From positions 1 to 64,000 of the forward strand of contig DASQLD010000221.1 of the NCBI GenBank assembly GCA_035630195.1: a DNA stretch of 64,000 nucleotides, written 5' to 3'. Every line of letters starts with the position of its first letter. Position 1 is the first letter of the stretch. Positions 18,513 to 28,254 of this stretch are shown piece by piece. Origin of the DNA: DASQDN01 sp035630195 (GTDB taxonomy: Bacteria; Acidobacteriota; Terriglobia; Bryobacterales; Bryobacteraceae). Under the pieces are notes generated by a model. That model was not told the DNA's origin. It saw only the letters and a list, made by a program, of their open reading frames with translations, and did no database searches. The translations under genes and the position numbers were made by a program.

Positions 18513-19505
18513 CTAGTCCAGCCCAAACAAAACCCGCCAACCGCGCCGTGGTGTGTATCGGTCGAGCGTCGGCATCACAATTTGTTGACTAGACTGTTGT
18601 GTTGTCCGTTGAACGGCCACTGCTTCATCTTGTTCGTTATTCTTGCTCACCGATTGGGAATCACGACCCGACGTAGTCACGGTAATGTTCCTTTTGGGAT
18701 AAGTTAAATGTAGATCTGTGGCTACTGCATTGATCACGGTCTGATCGATGGTGCGCTGACCTTGAGCAAAACCGAAGATAAGAGCGTTCTCGCAAATTGA
18801 GTTGATCAGGCGAGGAATACCAGCACTGATATCCTGAATAACGGCGATGGCGCCAGCGTCAAACGGTAAGGACGCATCAGAACAACGTGCCCAGCGATAT
18901 CGCATGTAAGCAACAATAGTGTCCGGCGTCAGCGGCTTAATATGCAGACGTGTTGTCACACGTTGTTTTAGTTGCCGGAGTTCGTAGCGGTCCAAGGTAT
19001 CAGCGAGTTCGTCTTGGCCTGCGAGAATCACCTGAATCAGCTTTTCTTTATCAGTCTCGAAATTCGTCAACAGGCGAATTTCCTCAAGCACCTGAGGGCT
19101 CAATCGCTGCGCCTCGTCAATAACTAACACTGCAACTTTGTTGTTTTTATGAACTTCAATGAGAAATCGATGAAGCTTTGTTAGAAGCGCATCTTTTGCA
19201 CACTCTTCTGTATCGATTCCGAAATCTCCAACGCATGTTCGCAGGAACTCTGCTGGGCTGAGCGTAGGATTCACGACTACACTAAAGACCGCTCGAGTTT
19301 CTGGCAGAGACCGCATCAGAGCTCGCAGTAGAGTAGTTTTACCGGTCCCGGCATCGCCAACTAAAACCGAGAATCCCCGGCGAGCTAATACTGCGTACAT
19401 CAAACTCGCGACGGCTTCTCTCTGTTCATCCGATAGGAACAGGTAGTCAGGATCGGGTGTCAGAGCGAAAGGGTTCGTGCGTACGTTGTAAAACTGTTCG
19501 TACAT
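18513..19505 (-). CDS. ExeA-like AAA ATPase of exopolysaccharide loci
   Basis: 330 residues with the ExeA/general-secretion-A type start (MYEQFYNVRTNPFALTPDPD), Walker A VGDAGTGKTTLLRAL (about residues 47-61), Walker B VAVLVIDEAQRLS (about 124-136) and a C-terminal AAA lid region. The last 60 residues are low-complexity and charged or polar. Proteins of this family sit between the Wzz-like protein and the BY-kinase in many Proteobacterial and acidobacterial exopolysaccharide clusters (XrtA-system ATPase). The biochemical role is not established; a regulatory or assembly ATPase is likely. Confidence 0.9.
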   Translation of the reverse strand: MYEQFYNVRTNPFALTPDPDYLFLSDEQREAVASLMYAVLARRGFSVLVGDAGTGKTTLLRALMRSLPETRAVFSVVVNPTLSPAEFLRTCVGDFGIDTEECAKDALLTKLHRFLIEVHKNNKVAVLVIDEAQRLSPQVLEEIRLLTNFETDKEKLIQVILAGQDELADTLDRYELRQLKQRVTTRLHIKPLTPDTIVAYMRYRWARCSDASLPFDAGAIAVIQDISAGIPRLINSICENALIFGFAQGQRTIDQTVINAVATDLHLTYPKRNITVTTSGRDSQSVSKNNEQDEAVAVQRTTQQSSQQIVMPTLDRYTPRRGWRVLFGLD

Positions 19506-19579
19506 TATGAATGAAACTCGTCGTATGTTCGTAAGAACCGTCTGGCATCCGTAAAGATATCAAGTGTCATAAAAGGTCG

Positions 19580-21112
19580 CTATCCGTGCCGATACACAAA
19601 ATACTCTGCGGCCACAACTGCAAAAAGCAACACAAGTCCGGCGCACCATTCAAGCGCTCGTTTACGGGCTCGTTGCCGTTGCTCTCCCGGTGTGAAAAAA
19701 CGCGGCACACCGATCACCATGGGTAGCACAAGACTGCTGACCTCATCTTCCGTATGGAAAGAACGATTCTTAACCTCCGCCAAAACTGCGAATGCACAAC
19801 CCAAGACAAGCCCAACAGCAAGGGCGCCAAGAGCGATTTTCACACGTTTGGGTGCGGATGGACGCGTTGGTAAATTGGGTGGATCAGCCAGTCGAAATTG
19901 CTGGCCTTCCTGCCGTTTCTCGAGATTTGTGGCTAATTGAGATTCCTGTTCCTTCTTTAAAAGATCTCCATAATGTTGGCGTAGTAGATCGTAATCTCGC
20001 TGCATGGCCGTAACTTGTTGTTCTCGAATGGGAGTCTGATTTAATCGACTTCTGTACTGATCAACTTCTGCCCGAAACTTTTGTTCCTTTTTGAGCAGAG
20101 CATCTATCTCAAATGCATTCGCCTGCAACTGCCTCGTTAACTGAACAATCTCTAGATCATCACCAGATGTCGAAGTGCTCGCGGTGGTCTGATCTTTTTG
20201 AGGTGATGTTAAGGACTCTCCTACGCTTAGACTCTCGACCAGCTTTTGTTGCCGGGTGATTTCTTGGTCCTTCTTTACGACGTCAGGATGTTGCGGGGTG
20301 AAACTCGTGAGCAATTGTCTTCTTTCCGTCTGCAGGCGACTCAACTCGCGACGGCGATGTTCATTCAACTGCGATTCTAGATACAGTCTCTGCTGTTTTG
20401 CCTGATTGCGACTCAACGTTACGTCGGTGAGCTGATTTTCCAAACCCCGAAGAATTGCTACGTTACTTTGCTGTTGCTCCGGAAGTTCTCCAAGGTATTG
20501 CATCTTAAAGTCGCGCAATTGGTTTTCTTGGGAAGTCAGCTCGTTTTTAGTATTCTCCAGTTGCTCGTGTAAGAATGTCGTCGTGGTTGTGGCCTGCTCC
20601 GATCGGGTCTTTAGATTTTGTTCGATGAAAAGGGTGGATAGCCTGCTTGCCACCTGCTGCGCCAATTCGGGGCTGGCTGACGTAAATGAGATCCGGAACG
20701 CGTTGGCTACAATTTGGCCGGGCCTCGCAAAAGGCTCGATGGACAGATTCTCTCGCATTAATGCAATCAATTGCTCTGGTGCGAGTGTTTTTCTCTGTTT
20801 ACGATAAAGGTTAAGCTCCTCTATTATGCCAAGAAGCTTGGGTCGAGATAAAACCTCGTGCTCCATAGCTTCTAAGGCTTGGCTCACGTTGGAAGTTGTG
20901 GTAGAAACTACATAACGTTCTGAAACCTTCTGCGCATCGACTAGGATGGTTGCTTCAGAGGTATATTCGTTCGGAATACGAAAGGTCACGGCGATCGTAG
21001 CTAAAGCTATCGTGCAGCCAATTCCAATTACTATCCATCGACGCCGAATGAACATACTCCATATCCGGTCTAAAGTCTGGCTGAAATCGTCTTCTTCTTC
21101 AAGTTCCGGCAT
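19580..21112 (-). CDS. Wzz/GNVR-type polysaccharide chain-length protein
   Basis: 510 residues. Inner-membrane co-polymerase expected to set chain length with the downstream BY-kinase. An N-terminal membrane segment (about 27-46) leads into a Wzz domain (ATILVDAQKVSERYVVSTTT), a long coiled-coil periplasmic part (about 170-390, rich in Q, E, R, L) and a GNVR-type motif region before a second membrane segment (about 425-445). An unusual third hydrophobic segment (about 485-507) forms the very C-terminus. It is the first gene of the wzz-ATPase-kinase trio. Confidence 0.9.
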   Translation of the reverse strand: MPELEEEDDFSQTLDRIWSMFIRRRWIVIGIGCTIALATIAVTFRIPNEYTSEATILVDAQKVSERYVVSTTTSNVSQALEAMEHEVLSRPKLLGIIEELNLYRKQRKTLAPEQLIALMRENLSIEPFARPGQIVANAFRISFTSASPELAQQVASRLSTLFIEQNLKTRSEQATTTTTFLHEQLENTKNELTSQENQLRDFKMQYLGELPEQQQSNVAILRGLENQLTDVTLSRNQAKQQRLYLESQLNEHRRRELSRLQTERRQLLTSFTPQHPDVVKKDQEITRQQKLVESLSVGESLTSPQKDQTTASTSTSGDDLEIVQLTRQLQANAFEIDALLKKEQKFRAEVDQYRSRLNQTPIREQQVTAMQRDYDLLRQHYGDLLKKEQESQLATNLEKRQEGQQFRLADPPNLPTRPSAPKRVKIALGALAVGLVLGCAFAVLAEVKNRSFHTEDEVSSLVLPMVIGVPRFFTPGEQRQRARKRALEWCAGLVLLFAVVAAEYFVYRHG

Positions 21113-21304
21113 GCTTACTTTAACTCAACTATCATGATGTGAGCTGTGCGCTCCGCTACTTGGTCAAGCAACTGTTAAGTGCTTGAAGTACAAAGTAGTG
21201 TTAGAGCGACCTGTTGTTTTCTCCGAAGAAACAAGTACAATCGCTGGATGTGATCTCTTCTGTGAAACTCAATAAACTCCCTTTTCGACGCCATTTCCCG
21301 TAAC

Positions 21305-21897
21305 TCATCGGCCCATATGTTGCAAGACCATTTCTAGAAATGTCTGCGTTCGCCACCCTCATCCGAGCAGTCATCACAGCGATGCTATCGATGCGCCGCC
21401 CTTTATAGGAATGTACCCGCCGATGCCCTCATAGCATTCTCGGCGAAATACCTGACAAGCTCGTAGACATGATCCCTGCTGATGAGCCGATAGTCTAAAT
21501 ACGATCATTTTCGACGAAAGGAGTGCCGACAACCCCCCAGGCGGGAATCCAGAGAAAACTATCTCCATAGAAACTCAAAATAATTACTTTCAAAGGCTAG
21601 GTCAGCTTCGGGCTTCCTACCAGGTCATAATCGACATTTAACAGGCGAAAGTATCCAGCGCTGAAGCTGCGATCTTACCTCCACAATGTCGCTCAACCCG
21701 ACCCGGCATTCTCAAGAAGTCAATCCAATTATGCTGATTAGCGTATTGCCCCACAATTTCGTCCGTCCGATCTGTAGATCCATCCCTTACCGCTACCCAC
21801 TTCAAGAAGTTGACGGTTGTTGAACTACAGACTGAATTGTTAGTTCAGAAAATGCTTCTTTATTGCGAGCCGGTGTGATCAGAACATACCTCAATGA
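21305..21897 (-). pseudogene. Decayed GT2 glycosyltransferase, paralog of the gene at 40.8 kb
   Basis: The minus strand can be read across several frameshifts as a GT2 protein: YVLITPARNKEAFSELTIQS near 21890-21835, then KWVAVRDGSTDRTDEIVGQY, then GVVGTPFVEND, then RACQVFRRECYEGIGGYIPI at about 21460-21400, and finally IDSIAVMTARMRGWRTQTFL. These follow, in order, the sequence of the intact glycosyltransferase at 40781-41695 (VLITPARNEAQFIRLTLES, SDGSTDGTDD, GTPFQEEN, GACQLFRRQCFEQIGGY, DHIAVLSARMAGWKTRTF). At least four indels and a stop make it non-functional. It sits directly downstream of the toroid gene. Confidence 0.8.
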
Positions 21898-21913
21898 CGG
21901 GTTTTGCATGGGT

Positions 21914-23128
21914 TCACTTTCGTTCTTGAAAAACACCAGCACGGATTTCAATACACGAGGTTTCTTCTATTCTTGCAAGCAAATGGGTCATAGCCTTGAA
22001 CATGGTTCCTTGGCCCCAATGAAACATGGGTGTTTTTATCTTCTTCCACCCAAGATCTCGATAATAGAAATGTCCATCCTTCGCCTGCATGTTTCCGATA
22101 GTCCATTCAGCTACTGTCTTAGCTAATTCCAACGACTGCGGATCGACTGACGAGAAGTATGTTAACGTATCTATCGCCTGCGCCGCACATTGGATATCAA
22201 TCGGTAAACGCCTGTTGTGATAATATTTAGGGCATCCGTCAGCTTCAAAAAACGTGTTTATGAAATAACGGAAGCCTCCCACGAGATTGTTGGTAAATTC
22301 TCCATCTCCAATGCTATCTTCATATCGTTTCAAGCAATCCAGATTGTAGCCAGTGTGAAAATTATCGATCCAGTGGTACTTTGTAGCCTGTCCATAAAAC
22401 CATCCCCCATCATCGTTCTGCCGTTCACAACTGTAAATCATTGCCTGTCGGGCCAACTCCGCAGCCTCAATGTCACCCGTGCGTTTAGAAACGCAAGCCA
22501 ATAAAGCCCCTCCCAACAGATTCGAATTGTGGATAGAACTCTGCACGCCAGGAATATAGCTTATACAGATTCCCCTTTCCGTCTGTTCTCTCGGAAGCGT
22601 TTTTATCCATTCGGCAGTGCTGACCGCAACTTCTAAGTATTTGTCCTCTGCCAAGACGTCGTACGCTTCTAGAAACGCGGTTGCAATAAGGCTACTCCAG
22701 ACGATTGTAGGTAGGTACTTGGGTATAGTTCCTGCTCTAGTGCAAAATGAGAAATCGTTACCCCAGCAGTACTGCTTATACCCAAGGGACCGGTTTTGCA
22801 TGAGCCATTCAAAGCAATACTCGGCTTGACGGCGATAACGTGGGTCTTTCGTCACCGAATACATCTTTGTGTAGCCCCATCCCATGTACCCCATACCCTT
22901 CGTGGAAGTGTGTGGTCGTATTCCAATCCACGGCCGTATATGGAACGGAATGCGCAGTGCGCCGGCGGTCAGCAATCGACGAAGGAAATGAGTGTCAAAG
23001 GTCAGATAGCGCAAAAAAGACAGATTACCGTCACCGGGATCGTAGGCGCGGTATTCATGATCCTCGACCCAGCGGGCCACGTTCGCAATGCTGTTGCTCA
23101 GTGAGGTACTTTCGAGAGTGCGATCCAT
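21914..23128 (-). CDS. Alpha/alpha-toroid (six-hairpin glycosidase-like) protein
   Basis: 404 residues without a signal peptide. The repeated helical pattern (YCFEWLMQNRS, IATAFLEAYDVL, LGGALLACVSKRTGD, GGWFYGQATKYHWIDNFHTG) is that of a six-hairpin glycosidase or glucuronyl-C5-epimerase-like toroid. Relatives are common in exopolysaccharide and exosortase loci, often with misleading database names. It could modify uronic acids or cleave glycans; no catalytic residue can be assigned from sequence alone. It ends 14 bases from the following gene in the same direction. Confidence 0.7.
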   Translation of the reverse strand: MDRTLESTSLSNSIANVARWVEDHEYRAYDPGDGNLSFLRYLTFDTHFLRRLLTAGALRIPFHIRPWIGIRPHTSTKGMGYMGWGYTKMYSVTKDPRYRRQAEYCFEWLMQNRSLGYKQYCWGNDFSFCTRAGTIPKYLPTIVWSSLIATAFLEAYDVLAEDKYLEVAVSTAEWIKTLPREQTERGICISYIPGVQSSIHNSNLLGGALLACVSKRTGDIEAAELARQAMIYSCERQNDDGGWFYGQATKYHWIDNFHTGYNLDCLKRYEDSIGDGEFTNNLVGGFRYFINTFFEADGCPKYYHNRRLPIDIQCAAQAIDTLTYFSSVDPQSLELAKTVAEWTIGNMQAKDGHFYYRDLGWKKIKTPMFHWGQGTMFKAMTHLLARIEETSCIEIRAGVFQERK

Positions 23129-23141
23129 ATGATTCGATGCC

Positions 23142-24338
23142 TTAGAAGGCTTGTGTCAGCTTCGTGAGTAGGGCGACGTACTTGCGTTTCTCGCCTGTCC
23201 ATGAAAAGCGTGGTCGTAGTGCAATGGACCGTTGCCGGTAGCGATGGAGAATCTGCGGGTTTTCCGCAATGCGATCCAGCACAGATGCAAGTGAGTCGGG
23301 ACTATTCGGCTCAAAAAACATGCAATCGTCCTCGCTGAGATAATGCGTAATTGCAGCGTTTCGTACGGTTACGACCGGAAGGCCGAGCGATATGTATTCG
23401 ATTAGCTTCAGCGGCAAAGCGTAATTTGTGACGGAAGAGATTTCGAGAGGCACTAGGCCGACGTTGCAATCGGCTATCCGATCGACGATTGCGTGCACGG
23501 GGTAACTGCGGTTATCGAATTCGACAACGTTCTCCAGTCGCATCGAGGCGATCATCTCTCGCAGAGGCTGGCTGAAATCGCCTTCCCCAATGAGCTTGAC
23601 GGCAATGCGATCCTTGTTGCGGACTTTCTCCAATGCTTCCATCAGCAAGCGAAGGCCGGACCGCTGGACGATCGTTCCGTGGAATGCACATTTGATCCGA
23701 CCGTCCACGCTGAAGGATTTCCGCAGTGGGAACATTCTCTCATCTGCAAAATTTGCAATGACCTCGACAGAGTCACGCGGCAAACTGTGTTTGACGAGAA
23801 TGCCATCACGTACAGGCTCGTGGACCGTGATCACTTGGCTTGAATAGGCGGCGCTGATCCGCTCCTGCCACAGAAGAAGCCGATAAAAGAACCCTTGTTC
23901 GCCGCCCCTGAACTTCGAGGCAAACGTGTTGGGCATCGGATCGTGGATGTCCAGGATCACCTTGGTGCCAAAAACACGCGGAATGATGGTTGTAAACACT
24001 AAGAAATCGGGCATGTTGTTCACATGGATCACCCGATAGCGGCGGCTGAAGAAAAGCATCGTGGTTTTCGCAAAGCATCTTAGGAAGAACAGGAGATACG
24101 CAACGAGATAGCTCACATGTCTACCGCCGCGATACTTCTCTTGATTTAAGCGGAAAACACGGACGCCACGGATCATCTCACTCGGCATGGCACCTGGCCT
24201 GCGCAGCGTCAGAAAATCGACATCAAATCCGCCTTCAACCGCAGCTTCCGCTTCACGGATGACGCGTGGGTCCGACTCATAGTAGCTGTACGCCATCATG
24301 AGCACTCGATGTTGAGACGTTCCAGAATTCAGGCTCAT
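23142..24338 (-). CDS. GT4-type glycosyltransferase
   Basis: 398 residues with the GT-B fold signature of family 4: N-terminal acceptor domain (MMAYSYYESDPRVIREAEA), and a C-terminal donor domain with GTIVQRSGLRLLMEAL, KLIGEGDF and KLIEYISLGLPVVTVRN. It probably adds a sugar to the lipid-linked repeat unit at the cytoplasmic face. Its start ATG overlaps the stop of the deacetylase-like gene (translational coupling). Confidence 0.88.
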   Translation of the reverse strand: MSLNSGTSQHRVLMMAYSYYESDPRVIREAEAAVEGGFDVDFLTLRRPGAMPSEMIRGVRVFRLNQEKYRGGRHVSYLVAYLLFFLRCFAKTTMLFFSRRYRVIHVNNMPDFLVFTTIIPRVFGTKVILDIHDPMPNTFASKFRGGEQGFFYRLLLWQERISAAYSSQVITVHEPVRDGILVKHSLPRDSVEVIANFADERMFPLRKSFSVDGRIKCAFHGTIVQRSGLRLLMEALEKVRNKDRIAVKLIGEGDFSQPLREMIASMRLENVVEFDNRSYPVHAIVDRIADCNVGLVPLEISSVTNYALPLKLIEYISLGLPVVTVRNAAITHYLSEDDCMFFEPNSPDSLASVLDRIAENPQILHRYRQRSIALRPRFSWTGEKRKYVALLTKLTQAF

Positions 24339-25036
24339 TAATCAAGAATTCTCGAAGGCAGCGTTCGGATTAGATCGCGGAAAGTAGAGGTCAATCCGGC
24401 ATCTGCCAGAACATTTTCGGGATGGACTAACAAGACTACATCACGATATCGCGCGTGTTCGTACAACCACGCCACTGGAAAACGGGTTGTATCCCGCCAG
24501 GAGGGTTCGAGCCAAAAAGCAGACGGAAATACAGTTAACGTAGGGTTCGATGAAATCCGCTCAAGCGACGGATCCTCTAAGTTTCCCAAAAACAGTCGCA
24601 TAGATGCTTGGCAGGCCCATTCGATATATTTCTCTGGCTCATATGGGGCGTAATGGTGCCATCCGAACTTTGCTCCTCCAGACCCGTGCTTAGAAATGGC
24701 TCGAATTGCTTGACCGACGTGGTCCTCAAGCAGGTTTTTCTCGTCGAGAAAGGTCGCAAACGACCGGGAGTTCTCCAGGTGCAGACCGGCTTCATGTCGT
24801 CCCATCCTGATAAGTTGGGCAATGTATTTGGTTGGGAACGTACACCTGCGGAAAAACACATATGCGGAAGCACCAGCGTCAGTCAGCCATTTCAGCATCG
24901 TGGTGAGCTCGCTTAGATATCCGAAAGCCTGGACTCGTGGGAAATAGAAATCGGAGCTCACTCGGCTGAAAATGTGCCGGTTGATCGGTACTCTCCCATA
25001 CGGACGGTCGACATCGATACGAATAATGAGCGCCAT
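24338..25036 (-). CDS. Polysaccharide-deacetylase-like (CE4 fold) protein
   Basis: 232 residues. The start LIIRIDVDRPYG and the later GRHEAGLHLENSRS resemble motifs 1 and 2 of NodB-type deacetylases (metal-binding Asp and His). The pattern DVD-RPYG and the missing second His differ from the canonical HXXXH form, so activity is uncertain. It could act on a lipid-linked or nucleotide sugar, since no signal peptide was seen. It overlaps the next GT4 gene by a base. Confidence 0.65.
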   Translation of the reverse strand: MALIIRIDVDRPYGRVPINRHIFSRVSSDFYFPRVQAFGYLSELTTMLKWLTDAGASAYVFFRRCTFPTKYIAQLIRMGRHEAGLHLENSRSFATFLDEKNLLEDHVGQAIRAISKHGSGGAKFGWHHYAPYEPEKYIEWACQASMRLFLGNLEDPSLERISSNPTLTVFPSAFWLEPSWRDTTRFPVAWLYEHARYRDVVLLVHPENVLADAGLTSTFRDLIRTLPSRILD

Positions 25037-25183
25037 TCGAGAAGGCTAATAGTAATGAGTGTGGAAGGAGTAACCGCTGATTTGGATGAACTGCTCAGTT
25101 GCGAACTGGCGGCGTTGGCAGAGCGCCAAGCCACCAGTTTCCTATTCAAGACACAGCTGTTAATTAGCGAGGATGCTTGCTGT

Positions 25184-26692
25184 TTATTTCACCGTCGTAA
25201 TAAGACTGGTCGGCGGGGCAGGTGGCTGAGTGCTGCTATCGGAACCTACTTCTTGCAACGGATGCGGATAACTGTACGGGGTGTAGTGAACGGTCCACGT
25301 ATTTGTTGCTGAGCAGGTGTACAGTTGACCATCAGGCCCCGAATTCGAACTGTTCCACTCACCTTGATCGGTAGCCCAATAACCAACACCGCCCTTTCCG
25401 GCATCCTGCGATTCAGGCCCAGTTGTGCAAGTAGTGGGTCGATTCGCAAGCGTGCCAAAACCCATGCCGCTCGTTCCGTTGAAGGGACTTGTTCGGGACG
25501 TCTGTGCACTGGCCGAGACAGCTTCATAGTAATCGCGATTGGGTTTTATGTGGCTGGCACTGTTTCCACCGCTTTCGAGCCGGATACTTACCTTTGCTCC
25601 GCTTGCATTTCGGTTCTGGAAAAGATAAATCGGTTTCAGAGTACCAGAGACATCACGTCCAGGCTGGCGCCAACACGGATATCCACGATAGGTCGTCGAG
25701 GGGCTGCGATTTCCGTCGGCATATATCATTGTCTCCGTGCCATCGCACACGTTCGAAGCAGTGCAACTTCCTTGCGGCATCTGCGAGGCATCGGATCTGA
25801 AATGCTGTAGTGCGATGTGGCCGGCCGAGGATCCACCGACTACGTTATTGAAGGCAATGATCTCACCAGCCCCTTGGAAATGAATGTTGCGATATTGTGG
25901 TGCCTGGCCGGTCGGCGATGAGATCGTGTTTCCATACACCTCAGAGCTCATTGGACCGCCATGGCAGAGGCCGTGATTTACGAAGCGCGTGTTCAACATG
26001 TTATTGAATCGGAATACGACGCTCGATCCCATCCAAGCATCAAGTCCACCTTCACCTAAATTTGAGTTGTTGCTGAAATTGAAGGTGTTATCTTCAACGA
26101 ACAGGTTGTACTGGCTGCCCATCCGTCCTGCGGCCCACGTTTTACCACCGGTGAGCACCTTGACTCCCATGAAATTATTGGGGCCTGTAAAATTATTGTG
26201 ATCGACAACACCCCATACTGCTCCAGCGCTTGACGTCTCCCCTGCAAGGATACCGATCTGGCCCGATCCGAGTGCGAACGTATTGTGGTCGACTCGCAGT
26301 TGTTGAATATCTCTCGCGCCAAATAGCCAAATCACAGCGGTTCCAGGTGAACCGGTAAATTTGAATCCGCTAATTCGAATGAGCTTGGTGATGGGTGCCG
26401 AAACGTTATCACGCAGCAACACGTCGTGCCCGTTAAAGGACACCGCACAGGAGCCCTGGCTTGCACAGATCAGCGTTACACCCTCAATGTTGTTGAGGGA
26501 AATTGGGTTTGACCATGAGTATGAACCGGTGGCGAAGGTGATGGTCGCACCATCGCTTGCACTGTTCAATGCTGTTTGGACTTCGGTAGAGGTGCTTCCG
26601 GCGGTGCAGTTCCAGGAAGTGCCGGAGCCGGAACATGCAGCCCACATCGAGATCGGAAGGAAGAAAAAAAAGAGGATGGCTATGTACTTCAT
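25184..26692 (-). CDS. Secreted right-handed parallel beta-helix-like protein
   Basis: About 502 residues from the ATG at 26692, which is preferred over 26755 because AAAGGGGCG precedes it and a signal peptide (MKYIAILFFFFLPISMWAAC) starts there. The rest has the repetitive N, G, S-rich pattern of pectate-lyase-like beta-helices (STEVQTALNSASDGATITF, then FKFTGSPGTAVIWLFGAR, VVDHNNFTGPNNFMGVKVL). It may be a secreted polysaccharide lyase/hydrolase or binding protein tailored to the matrix. No lyase catalytic residue can be confirmed by eye. Confidence 0.75.
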   Translation of the reverse strand: MKYIAILFFFFLPISMWAACSGSGTSWNCTAGSTSTEVQTALNSASDGATITFATGSYSWSNPISLNNIEGVTLICASQGSCAVSFNGHDVLLRDNVSAPITKLIRISGFKFTGSPGTAVIWLFGARDIQQLRVDHNTFALGSGQIGILAGETSSAGAVWGVVDHNNFTGPNNFMGVKVLTGGKTWAAGRMGSQYNLFVEDNTFNFSNNSNLGEGGLDAWMGSSVVFRFNNMLNTRFVNHGLCHGGPMSSEVYGNTISSPTGQAPQYRNIHFQGAGEIIAFNNVVGGSSAGHIALQHFRSDASQMPQGSCTASNVCDGTETMIYADGNRSPSTTYRGYPCWRQPGRDVSGTLKPIYLFQNRNASGAKVSIRLESGGNSASHIKPNRDYYEAVSASAQTSRTSPFNGTSGMGFGTLANRPTTCTTGPESQDAGKGGVGYWATDQGEWNSSNSGPDGQLYTCSATNTWTVHYTPYSYPHPLQEVGSDSSTQPPAPPTSLITTVK

Positions 26693-26712
26693 CGTATTTA
26701 CGCCCCTTTGGG

Positions 26713-26740
26713 TATATATGAATTCGTGCTGCCGTGTTAA
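26713..26740 (-). promoter_or_regulatory. Candidate sigma70 promoter for the beta-helix gene
   Basis: On the minus strand TTAACA (26740-26735), a 16-base spacer and TATATA (26718-26713) lie about 20-45 bases before the start ATG at 26692. The spacing to the ATG would give a very short leader. Both boxes are good but not consensus. Confidence 0.35.
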
Positions 26741-27051
26741 CACACGGGCGCGCACTCGACAGATCGGGCGTCCCGGTACCTGTACTTGCCCAGGCTCAGA
26801 AGAGCAGAGGATTAATCCCTATCCCAAAGCCGGACAACACAGTACCCGTTCTTATCAGTCACCAGATCCTTCAGGTGGCCTCCATCATGAGTTTGCGCGC
26901 AACTCACGCTGTCGCGATAGATTGACGCATCTTCATATGCAGTTGTCTGATCATAGCATGGTACTGAATCCAAAAGGTACTAGGTATTAGCCGTCCTTTG
27001 TACTATTTTTTCACTTAGTAGTTACAAGTAATCGGCGGGGTGCATTCCGGT
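26741..27051. other. Intergenic stretch without a recognisable gene
   Basis: Small overlapping ORFs exist on the plus strand but none shows a known motif. The sequence could be a short remnant of a mobile element, like those elsewhere in the window. Confidence 0.4.
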
Positions 27052-28245
27052 TTACTGCGTTTGGGAGGCGGACTCGGGCGGAACATAACGGCGCTCGCCT
27101 ACGTGGTCCGGATGCTGTAATGCGGCGGAGATCGCCTCACCGATGACGTGATATCCATTTTTACCGGGGTGCATATCGGCGGCCGTCCGCGCGTATAGTT
27201 CCTTTCCTACGGCCGCTTGTAGTCCGGGCAGAGGGTCCACGTAGGCGATATTTGCAGAGCGAAGGAAATCGAATGTACGCGCTCGCGCCATTCGCTCGTT
27301 CGCGACCAGCTGATCGATGACGTCATTTAGTGCGATCGTTTGGTTGTGTTCCAGATACCGCGAAAACACCATTTCTTTTGTCGGGATCACGGTGACGAGA
27401 AACTTCGCGTGGTTAGTGCGGCAGATATCGTTCATCTCCCGCAAGAGCTCAAAGGTAATCCGCATCCCTTCGCGAACCGCTTCGCTCGACTGGTCGAGTC
27501 GGATCAACATTGATTGTGGGCGAAACGCTTCAAGGATGTGTTGCTGTGGTAGGTCGAGCGTGACCGTCGAATCGTAGATTTTCGAGGCATTGCGAATCTG
27601 TGCTTCTCCCTGAAGACGGCCGAGAAATGACCCGTGAAATGCGAGTTGGTAGGCGACGCTGTGCTGAGAAAACCATATACGTACGCGTTTGTTCCAGCTC
27701 GGCGTGTGGGGGGTCTGCCAGATGTTGAAGTTGACATCTTGGGCGGAGAGACGTCGCAGCCATGCCCAGTGGTCGAGACCGTAGGTGATCAGATATGCAT
27801 TCTCAAAATCGTCACCCATGTAGAGGGCGCACACGACAGTCCGCGGCTTGAGCGTAATGCCCTTCGTCTTGAGGAGATAAAGATACTGATTTGGACCGTA
27901 GCCTCCGAGGCCCATGTTGTATACGTTTCGGCCGGTCAGGCGCGCGACGGTAGACGGCCACGAATCCTGCATGGTCGCAGTATTCCCATATGTGTGGGAG
28001 TCGCCGATAGCTAGGATGTCGGCGGTTTGGGGAACGGACGGATTTCGAAACCCCCAATCATCGATGCCCGTTCGGCCTGTCAGGTGAGGTGGCGCGGCAC
28101 CGAGCACGTTATCCGGAATCATCTCGAGCGAAAGATAGTCGGCCGGGTTCAGGATGAGCCGGACTGCACCTTCGCATAAAAGAAGACTCACGCCGGCGGA
28201 TATCAACAGAACGCCTGTGTTGACGATTGTTTTATTAATCTGCAT
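27052..28245 (-). CDS. SGNH/GDSL-hydrolase-fold membrane-anchored protein
   Basis: 397 residues with an N-terminal hydrophobic anchor (about 9-30). SGNH blocks are visible: ILAIGDSHTYGN (block I Ser, about residues 78-89), MGLGGYGPNQYLYL (Gly/Asn block) and MHPGKNGYHVIGEAI near the C-terminus with the catalytic Asp-X-X-His (DMHPG). Similar proteins act as periplasmic or membrane O-acetyltransferase or esterase partners in exopolysaccharide loci. The natural substrate is inferred to be the polysaccharide. It is separated from the upstream genes by an IS630 remnant. Confidence 0.75.
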   Translation of the reverse strand: MQINKTIVNTGVLLISAGVSLLLCEGAVRLILNPADYLSLEMIPDNVLGAAPPHLTGRTGIDDWGFRNPSVPQTADILAIGDSHTYGNTATMQDSWPSTVARLTGRNVYNMGLGGYGPNQYLYLLKTKGITLKPRTVVCALYMGDDFENAYLITYGLDHWAWLRRLSAQDVNFNIWQTPHTPSWNKRVRIWFSQHSVAYQLAFHGSFLGRLQGEAQIRNASKIYDSTVTLDLPQQHILEAFRPQSMLIRLDQSSEAVREGMRITFELLREMNDICRTNHAKFLVTVIPTKEMVFSRYLEHNQTIALNDVIDQLVANERMARARTFDFLRSANIAYVDPLPGLQAAVGKELYARTAADMHPGKNGYHVIGEAISAALQHPDHVGERRYVPPESASQTQ

Positions 28246-28254
28246 GCGATGGTT

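Noticed and set aside
21374..21568. 64-residue hypothetical protein
   Set aside because: Its C-terminal half is an internal piece of the decayed GT2 gene, so it is not a separate gene.
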